From assembly GCA_030637025.1 (NCBI GenBank), contig DAOVVV010000006.1, forward strand, positions 1-64,000: a stretch of DNA of 64,000 nt, given 5' to 3'. A program made the translations under genes and the position numbers. This document shows, piece after piece, positions 7,548-14,483 of this stretch; the stretch's first letter is position 1, and the number at the start of each line of letters is the position of its first letter. Source of the stretch: JAGLHV01 sp023143305 [NCBI: Clostridia bacterium] (GTDB lineage Bacteria > CBDUZB01 > JAGLHV01). The notes under the pieces were generated by a model that was given only the letters and a program-made list of their open reading frames with translations, searched no databases and had not been told where the DNA came from.

Positions 7548-7781
7548 ATGGAAAAAGATTTTACTTTAGATTGTTTCGGATTGCTTTGTCCGATGCCAAT
7601 TATCAAGGTAGCGCAAAAAGTCAAAGAATTAAAAATTGGGCAGGTTTTAGAAATGATATCTACTGATGAAGGGATAAAACAAGATATGCCTGCCTGGTGT
7701 AAGACCACCGGCAATGAATTTCTGGGCATAGAAGAAGATGATGGTCAGTACAGAGTATATGTAAAAAAATTAAAAGCGTAA
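7548..7781 (+). CDS. tusA: TusA/SirA-family sulfurtransferase
   Basis: The 77-residue protein matches the small TusA fold: LDCFGLLCPMPIIK at residues 7-20 holds the conserved CPxP motif with the persulfide-carrying Cys. The later MISTDEGIKQDMPAWC segment is also typical. TusA passes sulfur between desulfurases, DsrE-type proteins and acceptors. As the fourth gene of the nifS-like/nifU/dsrE/tusA set it probably receives sulfur from the DsrE2 partner rather than serving tRNA thiolation, though this cannot be told from sequence. Confidence 0.9.
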   Translation: MEKDFTLDCFGLLCPMPIIKVAQKVKELKIGQVLEMISTDEGIKQDMPAWCKTTGNEFLGIEEDDGQYRVYVKKLKA

Positions 7782-7874
7782 TGAAAGGGATTTAAATTCG
7801 ATATTTTCACCAAAATCTGTGGGTAAGCTTTAATCTTGCAAAAATTATTCCGAAGAAGAAGAAGGTGATAAAAA

Positions 7875-8027
7875 ATGGATAAAAAAACAGTAAAAAAGAA
7901 ACTTAGCAAGAAACAAAAATTAGTCTGCGAAAAATGCGGACTAACGGTGAGTGTAGATGAAACATGTAGCTGTGTAGGCTATTGTGATATTATTTGCTGT
8001 GGGGAACAAATGAAAACTAAGAAGTAA
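7875..8027 (+). CDS. Cys-rich mini-protein, desulforedoxin/rubredoxin-like
   Basis: This 50-codon gene runs from ATG 7875 to TAA 8025-8027, with an AAGAAGGTGA ribosome-binding region upstream. A basic N-terminus is followed by CEKCG (Cys18, Cys21), CSC (Cys31, Cys33), Cys37 and CCGEQM (Cys41, Cys42). The CxxC...CCG pattern is that of desulforedoxin-like iron centres; compare the 43-residue desulforedoxin at 13573. The extra CSC and Cys37 are unusual and may bind a second metal. Probably a small electron carrier for the neighbouring sulfur or oxygen-defence proteins. Confidence 0.65.
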   Translation: MDKKTVKKKLSKKQKLVCEKCGLTVSVDETCSCVGYCDIICCGEQMKTKK

Positions 8028-8093
8028 TATCAAAAAAAGGACAGTTATGATTGCAGGCAGTATAATATAATCTTGAATTAAAGGAGGGTCAAA

Positions 8094-8516
8094 ATGAAAA
8101 TTACAAGTGAAAAACTTATTGAGTTACTCAACATAGACCTTTCTCTGGAATATTCCGCAGCTATCCAATATATTCAACATGCTGCAGTGATAACCGGAGC
8201 ACAGTTTGGAGACATTATAAAGGAACTAAAGGTACATGTAAATGAGGAAATTCAGCATGCCATCACTTTGGCTGACCAGATTGATTATTTAGGTGGAACC
8301 CCGACAGAAAGTGTGGGAAAAATTAAAATCTCTCATGATAATATTACCATGCTTGAACAAGACCTTGCCGGTGAAGAAGATGCAATTTCCAGATATAAAA
8401 TTCGTATTGAACAAGCGGAGGAATTAAAAGAACTGGCACTTGCCCAGCAGTTGAGAAATATCCTTGCTGTGGAACAGGAACATGCTATGGATCTTAATCA
8501 AGCGCTCGGTAAATAA
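8094..8516 (+). CDS. Ferritin-like diiron protein (bacterioferritin/Dps-like)
   Basis: The 140-residue all-helical protein has a four-helix-bundle metal pattern: LEYSAAIQY (residues 17-25), EEIQHA (~56-61), EEDAISRY (~96-103) and EQEHAMDL near the end. Together these supply the Glu/His ligands of a ferritin-like diiron site. It has no rubredoxin domain, so it is not a classical rubrerythrin. A strong AGGAGG ribosome-binding site precedes the ATG. It sits between the sulfur-relay operon and superoxide reductase, consistent with iron storage or peroxide detoxification in an anaerobe. Confidence 0.8.
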   Translation: MKITSEKLIELLNIDLSLEYSAAIQYIQHAAVITGAQFGDIIKELKVHVNEEIQHAITLADQIDYLGGTPTESVGKIKISHDNITMLEQDLAGEEDAISRYKIRIEQAEELKELALAQQLRNILAVEQEHAMDLNQALGK

Positions 8517-8632
8517 CGAATAAATAATTCGACTTTCGGTTGTATTATTTGTGTAGAGTACAATCATCTGAAAAAACAAATGTAAATTCAAATGATGGAA
8601 AAGAAATTTTTAAGGAAAAAAGGAGGTGTACT

Positions 8633-9076
8633 ATGAAAGGGTTTGTATGCAAAGTTTGTGGATTTATCTCAATTGACGGAGAGGCGCCGGAAAATTGTCC
8701 TGTGTGTTATGCCCCGAAAACCTCTTTTGAGGAAAAGGAGGAGGCTATAAAGACCCCTATGGATGTTGATAACTTAACTGAATTAGAAAAAAAACATGTA
8801 CCGGTGATTGTTGTTAAAAAAGAATGTAAACTAATACCGGGGGGTTGTGAAGATGTTCATGTAAAGATAGGAGAAATACAGCATCCAATGTTGCCGGAAC
8901 ACTATATTAGACACATTGATTTTTACATTGACAAAAAATTTGTATCCCGGATGATATTAACTCCTGAGAAACTTAATTCCGCTGCAGCATTACATCTTAA
9001 AGCAGGAAGTGGAAAGCTCACGGTTATAGACGATTGTAATCTGCATGGGAACTGGATAAAAGAAGAAGATTTGTAA
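8633..9076 (+). CDS. Superoxide reductase (desulfoferrodoxin-type) with rubredoxin-like N-terminus
   Basis: The 147-residue reading from ATG 8633 is preferred because AGGAGG lies just upstream; a longer open frame reaching 8540 has no such support. Residues 1-30 form a rubredoxin-like knuckle with Cys6, Cys9, Cys22 and Cys25. The rest is the superoxide reductase domain: EKKHVP (His55), QHPMLPEH (His84, His90) and CNLHGNW (Cys135, His138), giving the Fe(His)4Cys site. It reduces superoxide to peroxide, with electrons from rubredoxin-type donors, here perhaps its own N-terminal domain. Classical desulfoferrodoxins carry a desulforedoxin rather than a rubredoxin-like N-terminus. Confidence 0.9.
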   Translation: MKGFVCKVCGFISIDGEAPENCPVCYAPKTSFEEKEEAIKTPMDVDNLTELEKKHVPVIVVKKECKLIPGGCEDVHVKIGEIQHPMLPEHYIRHIDFYIDKKFVSRMILTPEKLNSAAALHLKAGSGKLTVIDDCNLHGNWIKEEDL

Positions 9077-9147
9077 AACGGGTAGGCCGATTTTTGCAGT
9101 AATGCTTTTCTTTAATTGGTGGCTTGCATTGATTGCTCTTTTGCCCA

Positions 9148-9247
9148 TAGTTAAAAATTTTAAAATACCAACACATATATTCCTTTCCGAAAAAAGAGAT
9201 TACATATTTTTTTATATTGTAAAGTTTTTATGAAAGATTAGCAATTT
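9148..9247. repeat. Mosaic intergenic repeat, copy 4 (3' block only), in a 563-base gap
   Basis: Only the last module is present (AAAATACC, ATATATTCCTTTCC, then ATTACATATTTTTTT and TGTAAAGTTTTT), nearly identical to copy 3. It shows that the 3' block moves or survives independently. The rest of 9077-9639 has no convincing gene. A short open tail ending TNIDDLLR and a stop at about 9369 may be a gene remnant that I cannot identify. Confidence 0.7.
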
Positions 9248-9639
9248 AATCCTCTTTATCATCATATAATCCCCGGAATTCTAATAGTTAAAAATTTACT
9301 GTTCATTTTGAAGCATTTTTAAAAATCTGCAAAGCGGAAGGCGATACTAATATAGATGATCTGCTTCGTTAGAAAAGAACGTAATACAGGAAATATCAGG
9401 AATAATGTCACGAAATAAAACATTGCGGAAAATGAAAGATATGTGATACAATAACTATGGTACGATTAGACATTAATTTGATTCCAAATTTGTAGAGGTC
9501 TTCTAAAAGTAGTTGAATAATAAAAAGTATTCGGGGGAAGTACCAACTTTATAATAAACATATCTGAGCAGTTAAAAAGAACGAAGCATGCATCTTTCAG
9601 GTTACTAATATAAAAACTACAGAAAGAAGAAAAAAATAA

Positions 9640-11520
9640 ATGGATAGGTCTCCACTCGATAGTGAAGAAAAATATCGTGCTGTTTTTGAAACATCACCCG
9701 ACCTCTTATACCTGCTCGGTCCCAATGGAAAGATTTTGGAATGTAATGATATGATGCTGAAAACACTCGGGTATTCCAGAGATGAACTTATTGGGATGAA
9801 ACTTCTTAATTTATATGCAGATGAATCTAAATCCTATGCCAGAGAATGCTTCAAGGAATCGTTGAAGACGGGTAAATTGAGAAACAAAGAATTGAAAATA
9901 GTGACTAAGGATGGAAAAAAAATAGATGTCGAGTTAAATCTTAACACAATATATGATTCTAAAGGTAAGGCAATTTACTCAATTTCATCTCAAAGGGATA
10001 TTACTCGACGCAAGCAGATGGAAAAGGCACTTATTTCTGAGCGGAATAAACTGATTAATATCTTGGATTCGACGGAAGATGGAATATATATTGCTAACCA
10101 AAATTATGATATTGAATACATAAATTTAGTGCTTAAGAAAGAATTTGGTCCAATCAAAGGACGGAAATGTTATAAATACTTTCATGGCCGCAAAAAGGTG
10201 TGTCCCTGGTGCAAAAACCAGGAAGTAATTAAGGGAAAAACTGTTCGATGGGAATGGTATTCTTTCAAGAATCATAGGACTTATGAGCTTGTTGATATAC
10301 CGTTAAAGAATTCTGACGGCAGTGTTTCAAAGTTAGAAATATTCCGTGATGTTACTGAGCGAAAAAAAATAGAAGAATCATTAAGACTTAGTGAAGAGCG
10401 ATATGCACTAGCCCAACGGCATGCAAAGATCGGCACTTGGGATTGGAATATTCAGACTGGTGACCTTACCTGGTCTGAACAGATCGAGCTTATTTTTGGG
10501 TTTGGCCGTGGAGAATTTGGTGCAACTTATAAAGCGTTCCTTGAATGTGTCCACCCTGAAGATCGTCAATATGTTATTGATTCAGTTAACGATTGTATAG
10601 AAGAAGGTAAGGATTATGATATTGAACATCGTATCCTTTGGTCAGATGGTAATATCCATTGGGTTTTGGAAACAGGTAATGTTATCCGTGATAAGACGGG
10701 TAAAGCAATCCGTATGCTTGGAATCGTTCGGGATATTACCAGGCGCAAAGAAATGGAAAAGGAACTGATACAAAAAAAGGAAGAGATTGAAAGAGGGAAC
10801 AAAGAGTTAGAAAATAGAGTAGAAGAAAGTATAAAAAAAATACAAGAAGCAGAAAAACTTGCCTTAGTAGGTAAACTTTCTGCAGGTATTGTTCATGAAA
10901 TAAATAATCCGTTATATGGTATATCTAACTACATAGAACTCTTACTGGATGAGGAAGAAAAGGAAGAGCGGAATAGACATTTAAAAATGATTTCTCAGGG
11001 TATAGATATTATTAAATCAGTAACAAGTAATCTATTGGATTTATCTCAACTTGGCAAACTCAATCTGGAACGAGTTAATATAAACAAATTGTTAGAAGAA
11101 GTATTGTCTTTTTCCATGCCAAATATACAAAAGGCAAAAGTAAAAACAGTGGTACAAACAGATAAGAATATTCCGGATATACTTTTGGATAAGAATAAAA
11201 TAAAAGAAGTATTTTTGAACTTAATAACTAATGCCAGGGAAGCAATGCCTGATGGAGGTAAACTTAAAGTTAGGAGTAAATTAGGTGATAAAAAAGTTAA
11301 TATTTATTTTAGTGATACCGGGGTTGGAATACCGGATGAAAAGGTGAAACATGTATTTGAACCGTTTCATTCTGATAAAAGGAAACAAGGTAAACGTGGT
11401 GTAGGATTAGGACTCTTTATGGTTTCCAATATTGTTTCTATACATAACGGTGAAATTAAAGTAAAAAGCGCTGAAAACAAGGGCACCACAGTTGAAATAA
11501 TTTTACCGGTGAATGTATAA
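9640..11520 (+). CDS. Soluble PAS-domain sensor histidine kinase
   Basis: The 626-residue protein has no membrane span, so it senses in the cytoplasm. Three PAS/PAC units lie at about residues 7-128, 131-245 and 250-372. The second contains Cys and His residues (CYKYFHGR, CPWCKN), a pattern seen in many PAS domains that may bind metal or respond to redox. A coiled coil leads to the phosphoacceptor box GIVHEINNPL with His419, then the ATPase domain with NAREAMPDGG, DTGVGIPDEKV and GVGLGLFMV. The response-regulator gene starts 20 bases after its stop, so they form a two-component pair. Position after the stress genes suggests redox sensing, as inference. Confidence 0.9.
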   Translation: MDRSPLDSEEKYRAVFETSPDLLYLLGPNGKILECNDMMLKTLGYSRDELIGMKLLNLYADESKSYARECFKESLKTGKLRNKELKIVTKDGKKIDVELNLNTIYDSKGKAIYSISSQRDITRRKQMEKALISERNKLINILDSTEDGIYIANQNYDIEYINLVLKKEFGPIKGRKCYKYFHGRKKVCPWCKNQEVIKGKTVRWEWYSFKNHRTYELVDIPLKNSDGSVSKLEIFRDVTERKKIEESLRLSEERYALAQRHAKIGTWDWNIQTGDLTWSEQIELIFGFGRGEFGATYKAFLECVHPEDRQYVIDSVNDCIEEGKDYDIEHRILWSDGNIHWVLETGNVIRDKTGKAIRMLGIVRDITRRKEMEKELIQKKEEIERGNKELENRVEESIKKIQEAEKLALVGKLSAGIVHEINNPLYGISNYIELLLDEEEKEERNRHLKMISQGIDIIKSVTSNLLDLSQLGKLNLERVNINKLLEEVLSFSMPNIQKAKVKTVVQTDKNIPDILLDKNKIKEVFLNLITNAREAMPDGGKLKVRSKLGDKKVNIYFSDTGVGIPDEKVKHVFEPFHSDKRKQGKRGVGLGLFMVSNIVSIHNGEIKVKSAENKGTTVEIILPVNV

Positions 11521-11540
11521 AAGAAAACAGGAATTTTAAC

Positions 11541-12188
11541 ATGACTACAAGTATTTTAATTGCTGATGACCATGAAATTGTTCGGGATGGATTAGCACAG
11601 ATATTAAACAAAAATTCCGATATAAAGGTAATAGGACAGGCAAGAGATGGAATGGAGGCAGTGAAACTCTGTGATAAACTTAAGCCGGATATAGTTATTA
11701 TGGATATAGGCATGCCAATATTAAATGGTATAGAAGCTGCTAAACGAATTATAGCAAAAGATAAATATATCAAAGTTATAATACTATCTATGTATTGTGA
11801 TGATACTAGTGTGATGCGTGCTGTAGAATCAGGAGTATCGGGGTTTGTGACAAAAAAAGGTGCAAGTAAAGAATTGATTGAAGCCATACATGCTGTAGCA
11901 GCCAAAAAATCGTATATGAGCCCTGAAGTTTCATCTCAAATATTTGAAAACATAAGATACCATAGAGATACCAAGAATAAATTAGATGTTCTTACGAAAG
12001 CAGAAAGACATATATTGCAGCTAATTGCAGAAGGATATACTACTAAAGAAATAGCAAATATGTTAGAAATAAGTTTTCACACTGCAAAAACACACCGCAA
12101 CCACATAATGGAAAAACTTGATTTACATACCGTTGCTGACCTTACCAGATACGCCCTGGAAAATAAAATTACCTTAGACAACAAATAG
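11541..12188 (+). CDS. NarL/FixJ-family response regulator
   Basis: The 215-residue protein has a receiver domain (ADDH at residues 8-11, phosphoacceptor Asp55 in IVIMDIGMP, Lys in FVTKKG) and a C-terminal LuxR-type helix-turn-helix (LTKAERHILQLIAEGYTTKE, then TAKTHRNHIMEKL). It is the output partner of the kinase immediately upstream. NarL-type regulators more often pair with HisKA_3 kinases, whereas this kinase has an ordinary HisKA H-box, so the pairing rests on adjacency. Target genes are unknown. Confidence 0.9.
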   Translation: MTTSILIADDHEIVRDGLAQILNKNSDIKVIGQARDGMEAVKLCDKLKPDIVIMDIGMPILNGIEAAKRIIAKDKYIKVIILSMYCDDTSVMRAVESGVSGFVTKKGASKELIEAIHAVAAKKSYMSPEVSSQIFENIRYHRDTKNKLDVLTKAERHILQLIAEGYTTKEIANMLEISFHTAKTHRNHIMEKLDLHTVADLTRYALENKITLDNK

Positions 12189-12387
12189 TATTTTTTCTCA
12201 AATTTACTCCGTTAGAAATTTTGAAAATATTGAAGTCTGATAGCTGCAATTTTAATTCTCCAATCTACTTTGGCGAAATTTCTACCGGGTTTGGGAATAG
12301 GTTATTTTTTTTCAAAAAATAGGGCATTTGACCGATTGTTATATTTATGAAGTCATGTATAATAGACGGGAGGAGGGTAAAAGTTTT

Positions 12388-12786
12388 ATGATTTCGGCTA
12401 ACAAGTCACCTAGAGTTTTAATTGTCGATGACGATAAATATACGAGAGACAGTGTAAGGGCCCTTATGTCAAAATGGCATATTGAGATAGATGAAGCGGA
12501 AAGTGGTACTGTTGCAATCGAGAAGTTGAAAAAAAGAAAATATTCATTGATGTTACTTGATATGCGAATGGAAGATAAAAATGGCTTGGATGTTTTGGAA
12601 GAGATGAAAAGATGCAATATTTCTATTCCAACCATATTGATAACAGCGTATCCTTATGATGAATGTGTTGAAATAGCAATGAAAGACAATGTAGTTCTAT
12701 ATCTTGCTAAGCCACTTAATTTAGGTGAATTAAAGAAAGCAGTTGCAGGTTTCATTGATATCTCCGGCACTAAACAATACAATTAG
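12388..12786 (+). CDS. Single-domain response regulator (CheY-like receiver)
   Basis: I start at ATG 12388, which has GGGAGGAGGG about ten bases upstream; the longer frame from 12328 lacks this. The 132 residues contain only a receiver domain: DDD at 14-16, phosphoacceptor Asp58 in LMLLDMRM, Thr in LITAYP and Lys in LAKPLNL. There is no output domain, so it probably relays or competes for phosphate from a kinase, possibly the one at 9640. The sequence element at 12315-12342 upstream is shared with the NifS-like operon. Confidence 0.85.
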   Translation: MISANKSPRVLIVDDDKYTRDSVRALMSKWHIEIDEAESGTVAIEKLKKRKYSLMLLDMRMEDKNGLDVLEEMKRCNISIPTILITAYPYDECVEIAMKDNVVLYLAKPLNLGELKKAVAGFIDISGTKQYN

Positions 12787-12803
12787 TAGAATTGGAGTAA
12801 GCT

Positions 12804-12905
12804 ATGTTAGCAGAAATTACGGATAACGGCTTTGAGAAAAATGTAAAAAGGACAGGATATTCTTTTGTAATTGTATTCTCTTCATCAAGGAAAAACAATT
12901 TATAA
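12804..12905 (+). pseudogene. Truncated thioredoxin-like N-terminus
   Basis: A 33-codon frame with a GGAG ribosome-binding site reads like the first strand and helix of thioredoxins (MLAEITDNGFEKNV, then SFVIVFSSS). It stops where the WCxxC active site should follow. No continuation is found in other frames in the next 35 bases. It is best read as a thioredoxin gene broken after the second beta strand; a functional micro-protein is less likely. Confidence 0.45.
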
Positions 12906-12941
12906 GATAGGCATTCTAAATAGTCAGATAGGAGGTCTTGT

Positions 12942-13112
12942 ATGGAATTATGGAGATTTATTAAACCGTTTGGTATTGTAACTTATGTTTTAATTTTGTT
13001 GACTTTAATAAGTGGATTATTCAGATGGAAACTGAAATATCACAAAACATTAGCTATTTCTACTTTGATTTTGGCGAGTATACATGCTTTAATTGTAATT
13101 TTATATCATTAA
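12942..13112 (+). CDS. Small two-helix membrane protein, possible haem-binding mini-protein
   Basis: The gene has 56 codons with GGAGG just upstream. Two membrane helices are predicted: about residues 11-27 (IVTYVLILLTLISGLFR) and 36-55. His34 at the mouth of the second helix and His48 within it are 14 residues apart, the spacing of bis-His haem ligands in cytochrome b-like helices. With only two helices it would need to oligomerise. It is followed 15 bases later by the YHS lipoprotein, so the two are likely cotranscribed. Haem binding is speculation from spacing alone. Confidence 0.55.
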   Translation: MELWRFIKPFGIVTYVLILLTLISGLFRWKLKYHKTLAISTLILASIHALIVILYH

Positions 13113-13127
13113 GGAGGTGATAATCTT

Positions 13128-13484
13128 ATGAAAAGAATCTTTTTCGTAGTTTTTTTGGGATTGATCTTTTTAGGTTGTGGTAAGAAGGAAGAGGTAAAAA
13201 AAGAAATGGTGATGGAAGAGCAGGAGATTATGCATCATGAAAAGACGGAGCACTATGTAGAAATGGAGAAAACGGAAAAAGGTATAGAACAACAGGGTGA
13301 AGTAGTAATCAGAAAACCACTTGAAGGTGAAATAGGGAAAGCAGTTACCTGTCCGGTAATGGGAACTAAATTCAAAGTAAAAAAGAACGGATTAGTTGCT
13401 GATTATAAGGGTAATAGTTATTACCTGTGTTGCTCAGGGTGTATAGAACCATTTAAGAAGAATCCTGAGAAATACGCTGAATAA
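13128..13484 (+). CDS. YHS-domain lipoprotein
   Basis: The 118-residue protein has a lipoprotein signal peptide with lipobox LGCG (Cys17), then a charged linker rich in His, Met and Glu (EMVMEEQEIMHHEKTEHYVEM) that could bind metal. The C-terminal YHS domain (TCPVMGTKFKVKKNG...YYLCCSGCIEPFKKNPEKY) is typical of metal-trafficking proteins for copper, silver or other heavy metals. It should sit in the periplasm, anchored to a membrane. With the upstream two-helix protein and downstream desulforedoxin it forms a small metal/redox cluster before the arsenosugar-type genes. Confidence 0.8.
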   Translation: MKRIFFVVFLGLIFLGCGKKEEVKKEMVMEEQEIMHHEKTEHYVEMEKTEKGIEQQGEVVIRKPLEGEIGKAVTCPVMGTKFKVKKNGLVADYKGNSYYLCCSGCIEPFKKNPEKYAE

Positions 13485-13572
13485 AAACTGAAGGAACTCG
13501 GAATTCTTCACACTGTCGTGGCACAGATGGTTTTATGTGCCAGAGTATGTATAGAGAGGAGGTGAAATAAAG

Positions 13573-13704
13573 ATGGCAGTGGAAAAAACAGGAGAAAAAT
13601 ATAGATGTAATGTTTGTGGCAATGAAGTTACTGTCACCAAGGCAGGGGGTGGTGAATTAGTGTGTTGTGATCAACCAATGGAAAAGATAGGAGAGGGGGA
13701 CTGA
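13573..13704 (+). CDS. Desulforedoxin
   Basis: A 43-codon gene behind an AGGAGGTGA ribosome-binding site. The sequence MAVEKTGEKYRCNVCG has Cys12 and Cys15, and LVCCDQPMEKIG has Cys31 and Cys32. The CxxC plus adjacent CC with DQPM is the desulforedoxin iron site, as found free or as domain I of desulfoferrodoxin. It could supply electrons to the superoxide reductase at 8633, which lacks this domain. A remnant of a duplicate copy lies at 5001-5198. Confidence 0.85.
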   Translation: MAVEKTGEKYRCNVCGNEVTVTKAGGGELVCCDQPMEKIGEGD

Positions 13705-13730
13705 AAAAGCCAAAAGATCCAGTATTCAGG

Positions 13731-14471
13731 ATGGATGTTGATAAAAACAAAATAACCCAAAGGAATTATAAAAAAATTAAAAACATGAAACAATTTTCCA
13801 TAATAATACCAGTATTTAATGAAATGCATATTATAAATTCTATTATTGAACATCTTTATACTTTAAAAGGAGAAGAAGATTTTGAAATTATAGTTGTTGA
13901 TGGAAATTCTGAAAGAAAAACTATAAAGACTATTAATGATGAAAGAATAATTGCAATTACTTCTGAAAAAGGACGTGCTAAACAAATGAATACCGGGGCT
14001 GATATTGCTAAAGGGAAAATTCTTGTTTTTGTTCATGCTGATACTAAATTACCTGAAAATGCGTTAAAAAAAATTAGCAAAATATTAAAAAAAGATAATT
14101 ATATAGGCGGAGCATTTGATTTGGAAATAGATTCGAATAATCTGATTTTAAAATTCATATCTTATACCGCCTCTATCAAGGCAAAATTTACTAAGGTACC
14201 GTATGGTGATCAGGTAATTTTCATAAGGAAAGATTATTTTAATAAAATTGGCAGGTATAAAGAAATTTCACTTATGGAAGATGTAGAATTAATGCAAAGA
14301 ATTAAGAGAGAAGGAGGCAAAATTTTCATCATTAAAGACAAAGTAAAAACTTCACCAAGGAAATGGATAGAAAATGGGATAATTTATAATACTTTAAAGA
14401 ATAATATAATAAGATTACTATATTATTTTGGAGTATCGACGGAAAAGCTGGCAAAATTTTATTATAACTAA
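13731..14471 (+). CDS. Glycosyltransferase family 2, rSAM/selenodomain-associated type (TIGR04283-like)
   Basis: The 246-residue protein has GT-A fold landmarks: FSIIIPVFNE, VVDGNSE, GRAKQMNTGA, FVHADTKLP (the metal-binding DxD-like site) and MEDVELMQRIKREGG. It lacks the long membrane tail of polysaccharide synthases. These features match the group that sits beside ArsS radical SAM proteins and is proposed to work in arsenosugar synthesis. The start is uncertain: ATG 13731 gives an 18-residue extension, whereas ATG 13788 begins at MKQFS. ArsS-ArsM follows 12 bases later. Confidence 0.85.
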   Translation: MDVDKNKITQRNYKKIKNMKQFSIIIPVFNEMHIINSIIEHLYTLKGEEDFEIIVVDGNSERKTIKTINDERIIAITSEKGRAKQMNTGADIAKGKILVFVHADTKLPENALKKISKILKKDNYIGGAFDLEIDSNNLILKFISYTASIKAKFTKVPYGDQVIFIRKDYFNKIGRYKEISLMEDVELMQRIKREGGKIFIIKDKVKTSPRKWIENGIIYNTLKNNIIRLLYYFGVSTEKLAKFYYN

Positions 14472-14483
14472 GGATCTTCAATT

